A stretch of DNA of 64,000 bases from Clostridiales bacterium (GTDB lineage Bacteria > Bacillota > Dethiobacteria > Dethiobacterales > Dethiobacteraceae), in contig JAGXRM010000008.1 of the NCBI GenBank assembly GCA_018335855.1, positions 83,474 through 147,473 on the forward strand. The letters are read 5' to 3'. The notes under the pieces are model-generated. The model was not told the origin of the DNA and did not search any database. It worked only from the letters and a program-made list of their open reading frames with translations. Each line of letters begins with the position of its first letter. Within the stretch, counting starts at the first letter, position 1. This document shows, piece by piece, positions 37,350-46,605 of this stretch. The translations under genes and the position numbers were made by a program.

Positions 37350-38018
37350 ATGATAGAAGCAAAAAATTTATGCTTGCGATACGCTGACGGTACTTTAGCA
37401 TTACATGATATCAATCTGCATGTTGAACCGGGTGAACTGGTGTATATAACCGGCCCCAGCGGTTCCGGTAAAACTAGCCTGTTAAAGCTCTTCATGGGAG
37501 TGGAATTCCCCACATCAGGCACGTTAAAAGTACTGGATCATGCTGTAACAAAAGGTCAGGCAAGTAATATCAGGCGGCTGCGTATGGCACTGGGTCCTGT
37601 CTTCCAGGATTTTAAGCTGGTAAAAGGCAGGTCATCGCTGGAAAATATCATGCTGGGCATGAGGTTTTTTGGATTCTCATCCCGCGAGATAAAGGAAAAT
37701 GCCAGAGAAGCCCTGATTAGGGTAGGTCTGGAGCACAAGGCGGAATCACTGATAGAAAACCTGTCCTGGGGCGAGTCCCAAAGGGTTTCAATCGCACGGG
37801 CTGTGGTCAGGAAGCCTGCTTTAATACTGGCAGATGAACCTACGGGCAACCTGGACAGAGACAATGCCCTAAATATACTGGAGATTTTAAAAGCCTGCAA
37901 AAATGAAAAAACGGCGGTAATTATTACCACCCATGCTACCCATTTAATTAATGAAAATGATGGCAGGCTTATCCGTTTAAACGGGGGAGCAGTGGAGAGG
38001 ACGGATGAGTTAAAATGA
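37350..38018 (+). CDS. ftsE: Cell-division ABC ATPase FtsE
   Basis: 222 aa from ATG at 37350 (AGGGAGG 9 bases upstream; TTG 37347 is possible). Walker A GPSGSGKTS, Walker B ILADEPTGNLD, and an unusual signature LSWGESQRVSIARA, with Trp in place of the usual second Gly of LSGGE. Partner of FtsX; ATP use drives extracellular hydrolase activation. The stop overlaps the ftsX start (ATGA). Confidence 0.9.
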   Translation: MIEAKNLCLRYADGTLALHDINLHVEPGELVYITGPSGSGKTSLLKLFMGVEFPTSGTLKVLDHAVTKGQASNIRRLRMALGPVFQDFKLVKGRSSLENIMLGMRFFGFSSREIKENAREALIRVGLEHKAESLIENLSWGESQRVSIARAVVRKPALILADEPTGNLDRDNALNILEILKACKNEKTAVIITTHATHLINENDGRLIRLNGGAVERTDELK

Positions 38019-38905
38019 AACATCTTCTTAATAATGCCGATTATTTTTTAAAAGAAGTAAAAGCAATCGTCCGGATTAACCTGCTGTCCAATATTCTTTC
38101 CTTTATTAGTACAGCTCTTATTTTTTTTATTCTGGCCATGGTGATTTCCGGCTGGTGGATGAGCAATCATGTTATAGCAGTAATCCAGGGAGAGGCGGAA
38201 ATAAACGCGTATTTTGCTGAAAGCATCAGTTCTGCCGAGGTCATACAGCTGGCAGATGCAATAAAAAGGATAGATGGTGTAAGGGAAGCACAGCTTATTA
38301 ATGAGGGACAAGCCTATGCCAGGATGGTGGAAATACTGGGAAAAGAAGCCCGTGTCCTGGAATATTTTGATGAAAACCCCTTCAGCCCTTTTATTGAGAT
38401 TAAAATACACTTGGAGAGAATGGACGCCGTCCTGGCAGAATTACATCTCTTGTCTGGAATTGAACATGTGAGGGACAACAGGGATGTTTTAGAGCGCCTG
38501 CGTAATCTGGCAGGAATCATAAGGTTTTTGGGGTACCTGATTGTAACCGCTGTGGGCATTTCAACGCTGGTCATAATCTCACACATTATCAGGCAGGGAA
38601 TTGATAATAACAGGGAACAAATAAACACCCTGAGGTTGCTGGGTGCGCCTGAAAGTTTTATTGCTTTCCCCTTTCTGCTGGTCGGACTATTGTTAAGCAT
38701 AGGAGGCGGCATACTGGCAACAATGTTGGCGGCATACGCGTTACGATACGTGTATGCTCAGGTAGCTGGACCCCTTCCGTTCATTCCCCTGCCGCCACGC
38801 GAAACCCTGGTGCTGAACCTGATCATCCTGATTGCTTCCCTAAGCACATTTCTTGGCATTGCAGGCAGCCTGTTTGGCCTCTTTGCAGCTAAAAACAACC
38901 AGTAA
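38015..38905 (+). CDS. ftsX: Cell-division permease-like protein FtsX
   Basis: 296 aa. One N-terminal membrane helix (about 28-50), an extracellular domain with FtsX signature features (INAYFAESISSAEVIQLADAI), then three C-terminal helices (about 170-195, 215-245, 260-290). Together with FtsE and the coiled-coil protein it forms a wall-hydrolase activating complex at the membrane. Confidence 0.92.
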   Translation: MKHLLNNADYFLKEVKAIVRINLLSNILSFISTALIFFILAMVISGWWMSNHVIAVIQGEAEINAYFAESISSAEVIQLADAIKRIDGVREAQLINEGQAYARMVEILGKEARVLEYFDENPFSPFIEIKIHLERMDAVLAELHLLSGIEHVRDNRDVLERLRNLAGIIRFLGYLIVTAVGISTLVIISHIIRQGIDNNREQINTLRLLGAPESFIAFPFLLVGLLLSIGGGILATMLAAYALRYVYAQVAGPLPFIPLPPRETLVLNLIILIASLSTFLGIAGSLFGLFAAKNNQ

Positions 38906-38999
38906 ATCCTTGTGTTTGCAAAGAACTCGGGAGTACATCGCTTTATTATAGTAAAGATAATTTCAAATAGAGCTAAAGCATATTTTATTTCTAATGTGA

Positions 39000-39029
39000 A
39001 AGAGGCGCAGAGCTGTAGTTGTGCCTCTT
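39000..39029. repeat. Hairpin AAGAGGC[G/A]CA...TGTGCCTCTT, left copy
   Basis: AAGAGGCGCA and TGTGCCTCTT form a stem without a T-run; the preceding AATGTGA is also shared with the similar hairpin at 50434-50461 after the sigma-54 operon. The gap 38906-39140 otherwise holds no gene. Confidence 0.6.
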
Positions 39030-39140
39030 AGTGTTTGCCGGCGAGTAAATTGATAGCTCAGCTTGCGCCATACCATTGAAGGGTATTGCAGAAATTTGTC
39101 GAAATAGTAAGAATATTTATACATGCTCGGAGGTGTGACT

Positions 39141-40853
39141 ATGGCTTCCGCATTTAATTTCTCGGAAACAATATTTGATTACGTACCCGATCCGGTGTTA
39201 GTCATTAGCCCCAACGGGGTAGTTTTATTTGCCAATAAGGTTTCTGAGGCATTTTTCCCGACATTGAGCAATTCACTTGTGGGCAAAAATTTTGCTGAAA
39301 TTATTGGTTATGATGATTTGATTTCCCGGATTAATGACTTTAACGCAATGGAAGAAAAAATACAACTGGGAAAAAAACAATTTGTTGTTTATACCGAACC
39401 CATTCACAAAGATCAAAGTCTCGCCGGTTATATCCTGTTCTTCCGTGAGGTTGGCACAGTTCGGGCACGGCCGGATGAGCCCTGCTTTACTTCAAGTTTT
39501 ATGAATATATACGAAAAAGTGCTTAGTGTGGTGCCTGTGCCTATGATATTATTGGACAGGGACTCACGTATTGTTATTATTAATGACGAATACGCCAAAT
39601 TCCTTAGCGTTGACAAGGATGAGGCCGTCGGTAAGCATATTCAGTCCATTATTCCGACGAGCCGGGTACCCTTGGTAATCAAGACAGGGGTATCTGAAAT
39701 TGCGCAGCGCTTTATTTACCTTGATGGCCGTGAAGCAATTGTGCACCGTATTCCCATCAGGGAGAAGGATGAAGTGGTCGGCTGTTTCGGAATGGTTTTG
39801 TTTAAAGACTTGGATGAATTAAAGCTGTTGGCACGGGAAATAGAGCTTTTGCAAAATGAAATGAACTATTACAAGATACAGTTAAAAAACATTCACCTTG
39901 CCAAGTACTCATTGCAAAATATCATTACTTGCAGTGCTGAAATGGAGCAGGTAAAGAAGCGGGCTATTCGGGCAGGAAAATCTCGGGCAAATGTACTGGT
40001 AACAGGAGAAAGCGGTGTTGGAAAAGAGCTTGTGGTTCACGGTATCCACCTGGAGAGCCAGCGAAGGGATTCGCCCTTTATCAGTATTAATTGCGCTGCA
40101 ATTCCGGAAAACTTGCTTGAATCAGAGTTGTTCGGATATGAAGAAGGGGCATTTACCGGGGCTAAAAAGGGAGGTAAGGTCGGGAAGATTGAACTGGCGC
40201 ATACAGGAACACTTTTTTTGGATGAAATCGGAGATATGCCGCTAGCCATGCAGGCCAAAATGCTCCGTGTTCTCCAGGAAAGAGTGGTAGAACGGGTTGG
40301 CAGTAAGGAAGGTAAACCTGTTGATGTAAGAATTATTGCGGCGACAAACAGGGATCTTGAAGAGATGGTCGCTGAAGGATTGTTTAGGGCTGACCTGTAT
40401 TATCGTTTAAATGTGCTCTCCGTCCATATCCCGCCAATACGGGAAAGGACAGAGGACATTCCCCTGCTTTGTGATCACTTTTTATCAGAGCTTCATGCGG
40501 AAACCGGAATTTTCGCCAAGTTTGAAGCAAAATCTCTGGCTTTGCTGTGCCAGTATCCATGGCCGGGTAATGTCCGGGAATTACGCAGTATTATAGAGCG
40601 GATTCTAACGAATATGGATAATAATAGGGACGCCATTACCGTTAATGATTTACCGTTAGTAATTCTGAATAAAATTGAGAGAAATCGCGTTGAAGGGTTG
40701 CAGACTCTGGACGACGCCATTAGCAAAACTGAGAAACAAATTATTGCGGAAACGCTAAAGGTGACAAATTATAATAAAGCAGATGCCGCCAAAATCCTGA
40801 ACATTCCCAGGTCGAGATTATATAGAAAGATTGAAAAATATAATATTACCTAA
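39141..40853 (+). CDS. Sigma-54-dependent transcriptional activator with two PAS domains
   Basis: 570 aa from ATG at 39141 (CGGAGGTG 8 bases upstream). Two PAS-type domains (about 5-95 and 120-230) are followed by a linker coiled coil, an AAA+ domain with Walker A GESGVGKE, the sigma-54 contact loop GAFTGA (ELFGYEEGAFTGAKKGG) and FLDEIGDM, and a Fis-type HTH at the C-terminus (ADAAKILNIPRSRLYRKI). It should bind the repeated 18-bp sites downstream and open the -24/-12 promoter at 41057. A PAS-bound ligand, perhaps the imported acid or its CoA ester, is the likely signal. Confidence 0.93.
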   Translation: MASAFNFSETIFDYVPDPVLVISPNGVVLFANKVSEAFFPTLSNSLVGKNFAEIIGYDDLISRINDFNAMEEKIQLGKKQFVVYTEPIHKDQSLAGYILFFREVGTVRARPDEPCFTSSFMNIYEKVLSVVPVPMILLDRDSRIVIINDEYAKFLSVDKDEAVGKHIQSIIPTSRVPLVIKTGVSEIAQRFIYLDGREAIVHRIPIREKDEVVGCFGMVLFKDLDELKLLAREIELLQNEMNYYKIQLKNIHLAKYSLQNIITCSAEMEQVKKRAIRAGKSRANVLVTGESGVGKELVVHGIHLESQRRDSPFISINCAAIPENLLESELFGYEEGAFTGAKKGGKVGKIELAHTGTLFLDEIGDMPLAMQAKMLRVLQERVVERVGSKEGKPVDVRIIAATNRDLEEMVAEGLFRADLYYRLNVLSVHIPPIRERTEDIPLLCDHFLSELHAETGIFAKFEAKSLALLCQYPWPGNVRELRSIIERILTNMDNNRDAITVNDLPLVILNKIERNRVEGLQTLDDAISKTEKQIIAETLKVTNYNKADAAKILNIPRSRLYRKIEKYNIT

Positions 40854-40867
40854 CCTTGCCTCTATTC

Positions 40868-40974
40868 GCGTAGCATATCGCTGCATTTACTGTAGCGATA
40901 TGCTACGCAAAATTATCAGAATATTTAGGCACTTTACTGCATTTCGTCGCCTTTTGTGTAGCGTTTCGTGACGC
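40868..40974. promoter_or_regulatory. Three 18-bp upstream activator sites
   Basis: TGTAGCGATATGCTACGC at 40891-40908, the inverted near-copy at 40868-40885 (one change), and TGTAGCGTTTCGTGACGC at 40957-40974. The first two form a 15-bp inverted repeat. They lie about 110-215 bases before the predicted sigma-54 start, the normal range for enhancer-binding activators, next to the activator gene. Confidence 0.65.
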
Positions 40975-41056
40975 TTGGAATATGGTCGGGTTACCCCTGT
41001 GATGTGTATAAGCCCAAATTTACTGCGGTTATCTTAAATTAAGAATCAGAATATTC

Positions 41057-41072
41057 TGGCATATTAATTGCA
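41057..41072 (+). promoter_or_regulatory. Sigma-54 (-24/-12) promoter
   Basis: TGGCATATTAATTGCA fits TGGCAYRNNNNTTGCW at every position. Transcription would start near 41084, 20 bases before the CoA-transferase ATG. Confidence 0.88.
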
Positions 41073-41103
41073 GTATTGATATCCTAACAACGGGCTGGGG
41101 GTT

Positions 41104-42696
41104 ATGCCATTGAAAAAGTTAGTTAGCAGCGATACAGCCGTAGCTCTGATTAAAGATGGTGATGTGGTGGCAATCAATGGATTTATTGGATTTGGCCATC
41201 CGGAAGAGCTTTCCATGAAAATTGAGGAACGTTTTTTGCGCCTGGGTAGTCCCCGCAACCTGACACTGGTTTATGCTGCAGGACAAGGTGATTACCATGA
41301 AAAAGGGATAAACCACTATGCACATACAGGCCTGACAAAAAGAGTCATTTGCGGACACATCGGGCTCGCCCCCAAACTGGGGCAGTTGGTAGGCCGGAAT
41401 CTTGTTGAAGGGTATGCATTTCCGCAAGGAGTTATCACTCATCTTTTCAGGGCTATAGCCGGGGGGAAACCCGGAGTAGTAACTCACGTAGGTCTGGGAA
41501 CTTTTGTTGACCCCAGGCTCGAAGGGGGGAAGCTCAATGCTATCAGCAAAGAGGATCTCGTCCAGCTTTTAACGATTGATGGCCGTGAGTGGATGCTCTA
41601 TAAGTCATTTCCCATTAATATTGCACTAATCAGGGGAACTACTGCGGATGAAGCCGGTAATATCACGATGGAAAAAGAAGCAGTATTGCTGGAAACCCTT
41701 GCTATTGCCCAGGCTGCAAAAAACTCCGGCGGCATCGTCATTGCCGAAGTAGAGCGTGTTGCACGCAGGGGAACATTGAACCCACGAGATGTGAAGGTTC
41801 CCGGAATTCTTGTTGACTTGATTGTCGTTGCTGCCAAAGAAAACCGCCGGATGTCTTTCACCATTGATTATGACCCTGCGTTAAGCCATGAATTGCGTGT
41901 TCCGAGTAGTAAAAAGATTGATATCGGACTAAACGAACGCAAAGTAATTGGCAGACGGGCGGCGATGGAGATACGACACGGTGATATCGTAAATCTTGGA
42001 ATTGGTATTCCGGATGCTATTGGTGCGGTAACTGTGGAAGAGGGCATGGATGAGCACATCTATTTTAGCATTGAATCCGGACTGATCGGAGGTATTCCGG
42101 CAGACGGCTTAAACTTAGGGGCGGCGGCCAACCCGGATGCCGTTATAGAGCATCCGGCCCAGTTTGATTTCTACGACGGCGGAGGGTTAGATATCGCATT
42201 TCTGGGGATGGCCCAGGCCGATCATCAAGGCAATGTAAATGTGAGTAAATTTGGTTCCAGAGTTGTCGGGCCGGGAGGGTTTATTAATATATCTCAGAAT
42301 GCGAAAAAGGTAGTCTTTTGCGGTACGTTTAAAAGTGGCAGGCCAAATTATAAAATCAGCCGAGGTAAGCTTACTATTACTGATGATGGGAACGTGAACA
42401 AGTTTGTTGCGCAGGTTGAGCAAATCACCTTTAGCGGTCAATATGCACAAAGAGTTGGCCAGGAGGTACTCTATATCACTGAAAGGGCCGTCTTTAAACT
42501 CACGGAGGCGGGCGTCATCCTAATAGAAGTTGCTCCAGGGGTGGATGTAAAAAAAGATATTTTGGATCATATGGAGTTTCAGCCTGTGTTGGCTCAGCCC
42601 ATGCAAACCATGGATAAGCGGATCTTTACGGAAGGAGCCATGGGAATCCGCGAAGAGTTTCTGGGAGCGGGTTCCCTGGAAGAGGAGGTGTTGTAA
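41104..42696 (+). CDS. Acyl-CoA:carboxylate CoA-transferase (family I, YdiF/propionate type)
   Basis: 530 aa, a fused alpha-beta CoA-transferase. N-terminal half with GFIGFGHPEEL; C-terminal half with the catalytic glutamate in FSIESGLIGG (about residue 327) and GPGGFINIS. It moves CoA between acyl-CoA and short carboxylates such as acetate, propionate or acetoacetate. First gene of the sigma-54 operon, overlapping the SDR start by one base, suggesting activation of the transported acid. Confidence 0.92.
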   Translation: MPLKKLVSSDTAVALIKDGDVVAINGFIGFGHPEELSMKIEERFLRLGSPRNLTLVYAAGQGDYHEKGINHYAHTGLTKRVICGHIGLAPKLGQLVGRNLVEGYAFPQGVITHLFRAIAGGKPGVVTHVGLGTFVDPRLEGGKLNAISKEDLVQLLTIDGREWMLYKSFPINIALIRGTTADEAGNITMEKEAVLLETLAIAQAAKNSGGIVIAEVERVARRGTLNPRDVKVPGILVDLIVVAAKENRRMSFTIDYDPALSHELRVPSSKKIDIGLNERKVIGRRAAMEIRHGDIVNLGIGIPDAIGAVTVEEGMDEHIYFSIESGLIGGIPADGLNLGAAANPDAVIEHPAQFDFYDGGGLDIAFLGMAQADHQGNVNVSKFGSRVVGPGGFINISQNAKKVVFCGTFKSGRPNYKISRGKLTITDDGNVNKFVAQVEQITFSGQYAQRVGQEVLYITERAVFKLTEAGVILIEVAPGVDVKKDILDHMEFQPVLAQPMQTMDKRIFTEGAMGIREEFLGAGSLEEEVL

Positions 42697-43436
42697 TGCT
42701 TTTGGCTGGAAAAACCGCTCTGGTTACAGGCGGAGCCCGCGGACTTGGCCGCTGCATTGCCAAAACTCTCGCAGCCCACGGTGCAAAAATTGCCCTGATA
42801 GATATCCATGCAGATGAGCTGCAACAAGTGGTCACAGAGATCCGAAGCGAACACGGCGAGGCAATTCCTCTGTTGGCAGATGTATCAAACAGTATGGCTG
42901 TATCTGACGCGGTTCAGGAAGCGAAAAGGGTCTTCGGCAGCGTCCACATCCTTGTCAATAACGCCGGAAATAACCGCAACTCATTGGTGCGTGACGGAAA
43001 CCCTGATGATTTAGCAGACCTTTTCTCAGTACATGTAACCGGAAGCTTTAATTGTATTCATGCCATACTGAAATCTATGCGAGAGCAGAAGTATGGCCGG
43101 ATTATTAATATCGCCTCCGTGGTGGGGTTGACAGGTGTGGCGGGAACTCCATATTACGCTGCAGCCAAAGCTGGCCTCATGGGGTTAACCAGGGCAACCG
43201 CAGCGGAAGTGGCCATCAGGGGCATCACGGTAAATGCCATAGCAGCGGGATATATCGAGACAGGATTAGGTTTGTCCTTAGATGTTGAACTGAAACGACG
43301 GATTATTGAGAGGATTCCAATGGCGCGGTTTGCGGCTCCTGAAGAAATTACGGAGGTTGTGTCTTTTCTAGCTTCAGAGAAAGCATCCTATATCACTGGC
43401 ACCGTCGTCAATGTCAGCGGAGGTTTTTATATGTAA
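42696..43436 (+). CDS. SDR-family oxidoreductase (FabG/3-hydroxyacyl-CoA dehydrogenase-like)
   Basis: 246 aa classical SDR. The nucleotide motif TGGARGLGR is at about 10-18, followed by NNAG (about 88-91), catalytic Ser in the IASVVG region, Tyr-x3-Lys in YYAAAKAG and a C-terminal TGTVVNVSGG. Uses NAD(P)H to interconvert a 3-keto and 3-hydroxy group. In this operon it probably oxidises a 3-hydroxyacyl-CoA rather than serving fatty-acid synthesis. Confidence 0.9.
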   Translation: MLLAGKTALVTGGARGLGRCIAKTLAAHGAKIALIDIHADELQQVVTEIRSEHGEAIPLLADVSNSMAVSDAVQEAKRVFGSVHILVNNAGNNRNSLVRDGNPDDLADLFSVHVTGSFNCIHAILKSMREQKYGRIINIASVVGLTGVAGTPYYAAAKAGLMGLTRATAAEVAIRGITVNAIAAGYIETGLGLSLDVELKRRIIERIPMARFAAPEEITEVVSFLASEKASYITGTVVNVSGGFYM

Positions 43437-43527
43437 CCCGCTGTTAACTATATTTCAAACACCGAAAGGAGGTCTGCTCAACATTATAAACCTGCACTTG
43501 GCAAGTAACTTAAAAGGAGGGGAATTA

Positions 43528-44619
43528 ATGAAAAAACATGTTTTGTTACTGCTTTTGGTGATGGCTGTCGCTGTTTTTGTGGCGGGGTGTGGCGGTAGTA
43601 CTGCGCCTGCAACCGGCAATAGCCCGGCTACCCCTGAAAAAACGTATAAGTGGGTAGCTCAATCTCCGTGGCCTTCCGGTACCACACTGCACTGGATGGC
43701 GGAAGAAATCGCCAGAGAAATTACAACTGCTTCCGGCGGACGGCTGGAAGTACAAATGCAGCCGGTAGGAACTATTGTCGGTGCTTTGGACCTGTTGGAT
43801 GCTGTGAGTACCGGTACGCTTGACGCAGTTCATAGTTGGGAAGGGTATTGGGTTGGGCAAATTCCCGCTGCCGGGTTCTTTGCTGCCATGCCGCTTGGCT
43901 TAAATGAACAGGAATATATGACTTGGGTGTTACAGGATGAAGGGACAGCCCTTTGGGAAGAAGCTTTCCAAGATTACAATATCAAGCTACTTCCTGCCGG
44001 TGCCTATACCCCTGAAGTATTCTATCACTCAAGAAAACCAATTTATACGCTTGATGATCTCAAAGGAATGAAAGTTCGCGGCGTGGGCTTCTGGGGCGCA
44101 ATTCAAAGCAGATTTGGCGCCAGTGTTGTCGCCGTTGCGGGCGGAGAAGTTTTCCAGGCTCTTGAAAGAGGTGTTGTTGACGCTGCGGAGTACGCGACAC
44201 CAACGGACAACTTTAACCTGGGATTTCATGAAGTTGCCCCGTATCTGATTGTTCCAGGCAGCCACCAGCCTACTTCCGTTTTTTCCTTTATGGTTAATCA
44301 GGATAAATGGGATGAACTGCCAGACGACCTAAAGGCCATCGTCAGGGTTGTTACCGAAAGAATGTGGGGTAAAGCCTGGGCGTATGCCGCTTATCAGGAT
44401 ATGGATACTATGCAGAAGTTTAAGCAACTGGAAAACGAAGGGAAACTGACCATTATCGAGTTTGACGCGGCTTCTCAGGCGCAGATGAAGGTACTGGCCG
44501 ATGAATACTATGCGGAATTGGCCGCAGGTGACCCTCTGTTTGATAAAGTATGGAAGTCTCAGATAAAATTTCTGGAGCGCTACAAGTACTGGCGTGATTA
44601 CATGAGTCCGAAGTACTAA
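43528..44619 (+). CDS. dctP: TRAP transporter substrate-binding lipoprotein DctP
   Basis: 363 aa from ATG at 43528 (AAAGGAGGGG upstream). Lipoprotein signal with lipobox VAGC near residue 23, then a DctP fold (MAEEIARE, GALDLLDAVSTGTLDA, VRGVGFWG). Binds an organic acid outside the cell and hands it to DctQM. The large distance from transported-C4 examples in detail means the substrate is not predictable; the surrounding CoA genes suggest a mono- or branched carboxylate. Confidence 0.92.
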   Translation: MKKHVLLLLLVMAVAVFVAGCGGSTAPATGNSPATPEKTYKWVAQSPWPSGTTLHWMAEEIAREITTASGGRLEVQMQPVGTIVGALDLLDAVSTGTLDAVHSWEGYWVGQIPAAGFFAAMPLGLNEQEYMTWVLQDEGTALWEEAFQDYNIKLLPAGAYTPEVFYHSRKPIYTLDDLKGMKVRGVGFWGAIQSRFGASVVAVAGGEVFQALERGVVDAAEYATPTDNFNLGFHEVAPYLIVPGSHQPTSVFSFMVNQDKWDELPDDLKAIVRVVTERMWGKAWAYAAYQDMDTMQKFKQLENEGKLTIIEFDAASQAQMKVLADEYYAELAAGDPLFDKVWKSQIKFLERYKYWRDYMSPKY

Positions 44620-44650
44620 AGCTTTGCAGAATCAGGCTTGAGGTTGTGGT

Positions 44651-44681
44651 CCCGGCGCGCTGGCTCTCCCCGCGCGCCGGG
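44651..44681 (+). terminator. Intercistronic hairpin between dctP and dctQ
   Basis: CCCGGCGCGC, loop, GCGCGCCGGG with no long T-run. Likely protects the dctP 3' end or partly attenuates, giving more binding protein than permease. Confidence 0.7.
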
Positions 44682-44726
44682 TTCCTCAAAATCATCTTTG
44701 AAAGATTGTGTTAGGGGGTCTACTCT

Positions 44727-45248
44727 ATGAAGCAACGCCAGTCTCTGCGAAGACTAGTAAACCTGTTCGATACGATAAGCGACATGACGGGTAAAGCCAT
44801 AAGCTGGCTGATTCTGGTTCTTGTCCTTAGCCTGACGTTTGAAGTAATCAGCAGACATTTTTTTAACAGGCCTACCTTCTGGTCCTACGATGTAAGCTAC
44901 ATGCTGGGAGGCAGCGCGATGGTTATCGGAGCCGCAATGGCGCTCAAAAACAAGCAGCATGTTCGCGTTGATCTGTTTTACGGCAATTTCTCTCCGCGCT
45001 TACAGGCAGGGGTTGACTTAATCTTAAGCATTGTTTTATTCTACCCGATACTGATTTTCGGTTTAATCAATTCCATTCAGGCGGCGGCGTTGTCCTGGTC
45101 ACGCTATGAGCGTATTATGTCCGGCTTTTGGCAGCCGCCGATATATCCGCTGAAGACTGCAGTTCCCATCGGTTTATTTCTGCTGCTCATCCAGCTCCTG
45201 GCCGATACTATTCGTACCGTTGTGAAGCTTCAGGGAGGTGATTTGTAA
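44727..45248 (+). CDS. dctQ: TRAP transporter small permease DctQ
   Basis: 173 aa with four predicted membrane helices (about 22-42, 56-72, 95-115, 140-162) and the family pattern FEVISRHFFNRPTFWSYDVSYMLGG. Partner of the large permease. Start ATG at 44727 after TTAGGGGGTC. Confidence 0.9.
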   Translation: MKQRQSLRRLVNLFDTISDMTGKAISWLILVLVLSLTFEVISRHFFNRPTFWSYDVSYMLGGSAMVIGAAMALKNKQHVRVDLFYGNFSPRLQAGVDLILSIVLFYPILIFGLINSIQAAALSWSRYERIMSGFWQPPIYPLKTAVPIGLFLLLIQLLADTIRTVVKLQGGDL

Positions 45249-45249
45249 G

Positions 45250-46578
45250 ATGATCTCAGCAAGTCCCATGACCGTTTTTATCCTTATGCTTATCGGACTG
45301 ATGCTCGGAATTTTCTCGGGATACTACCTTTTTGTCATACTGGGCGGACTGGGAGTCATCTTTGGGTACATTTTCTGGGGACCCGGTGTTGTTAACATGA
45401 TTTTCCTGAATGTATTCGGAACGATGAAGAACTACACATTACTGGCCATTCCTCTTTTTATCTTTATGGGAAACATGCTGGAGATTTCGGGGGTGGCTGA
45501 AAAGCTTTTCAAAATTCTCGGTATCACATTGGGAGGCCTGCGAGGCGGCTTGGCAGTCGCCGCACTGGTCATATCCATTTTATTTGCGGCAACTACCGGG
45601 GTGGTTGGAGCATCTGTGGTGACTATGGGGCTACTCTTTCTGCCTGCCATGCTTAGAAATAACTATGACAAGGGTTTGGCATCAGGGGTAATCTGTGCCG
45701 GCGGTACTTTGGGAATTCTTATTCCTCCCAGTATTATGCTGGTTGTTTACGGTCCTGCTGCAGGAATTTCCGTCGGCAGGTTATTTTATGCAGCACTTGT
45801 ACCCGGTGTTTTAATGGGCTTGATGTATATCACATATGTTTTGGTTCGGGCTTATCTCAATCCCGAATTCGCACCGCCGCTTCCTTTGGAAGAGCGTCAA
45901 AAGTATACCACAAAAGAAAAGTTTCTTGGCATTATCATTAATGTGTTGCCGGTCTTTGCCATCATTCTGGCTGTGTTGGGTGCAATTTGGTTTGGTATTG
46001 CTCCGCCCACTGAAGCAGCCGCAATCGGCGCTTTTGCTTCCATGATTGTCGCGCTGATCTACGGGAAGCTAAGCGTAAAGGTCCTAAAAGATACGCTTTA
46101 CCGCACGCTACAGACATCAAGCATGATTTACATGGTCATTATTTTTGCCGGTCTATTTGTCGGAGTATTTATGCGCCTTGGCGGTGACCAAGTCGTAAAA
46201 CAGGCATTGCTTGGTTTACCCTTCGGTAAATGGGGAATCTTTGCTGTGATGATGCTTGTGGTTTTCATTCTTGGTTTTCTGATGGACTGGATAGCCTCTC
46301 TTTTAATTATTGTGCCGATATTTACACCCATAGCCGCCACTTTAGGTTTCAATCCGATTTGGTTTGCGGCAACCGTATGTATAATGTATCAAACCTCTTT
46401 TCTTACGCCTCCGTTTGCCTACGCCATATTCTACTTAAAGGGGATTGCACCGCCCGAAGTCACAACGAAGGATATTATTAAAGGTGTCTGGCCTTTTGTC
46501 CTTATCCAGCTGTTCACAGTATTGTTGGTGACAGTTTTCCCGCAGATTATCCTTTGGTTGCCGAACAAGATAATGTAA
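45250..46578 (+). CDS. dctM: TRAP transporter large permease DctM
   Basis: 442 aa from ATG at 45250 (GGGAGGTG upstream). About 12 membrane segments of the ion-transporter type; signature blocks IPLFIFMGNMLE, CAGGTLGILIPPSIMLVVYG and PPTEAAAIGAF. Uses a sodium or proton gradient to import the DctP-bound acid. Confidence 0.94.
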   Translation: MISASPMTVFILMLIGLMLGIFSGYYLFVILGGLGVIFGYIFWGPGVVNMIFLNVFGTMKNYTLLAIPLFIFMGNMLEISGVAEKLFKILGITLGGLRGGLAVAALVISILFAATTGVVGASVVTMGLLFLPAMLRNNYDKGLASGVICAGGTLGILIPPSIMLVVYGPAAGISVGRLFYAALVPGVLMGLMYITYVLVRAYLNPEFAPPLPLEERQKYTTKEKFLGIIINVLPVFAIILAVLGAIWFGIAPPTEAAAIGAFASMIVALIYGKLSVKVLKDTLYRTLQTSSMIYMVIIFAGLFVGVFMRLGGDQVVKQALLGLPFGKWGIFAVMMLVVFILGFLMDWIASLLIIVPIFTPIAATLGFNPIWFAATVCIMYQTSFLTPPFAYAIFYLKGIAPPEVTTKDIIKGVWPFVLIQLFTVLLVTVFPQIILWLPNKIM

Positions 46579-46605
46579 GGATTCTAAAAAAGAGGAGGTT
46601 TCACT

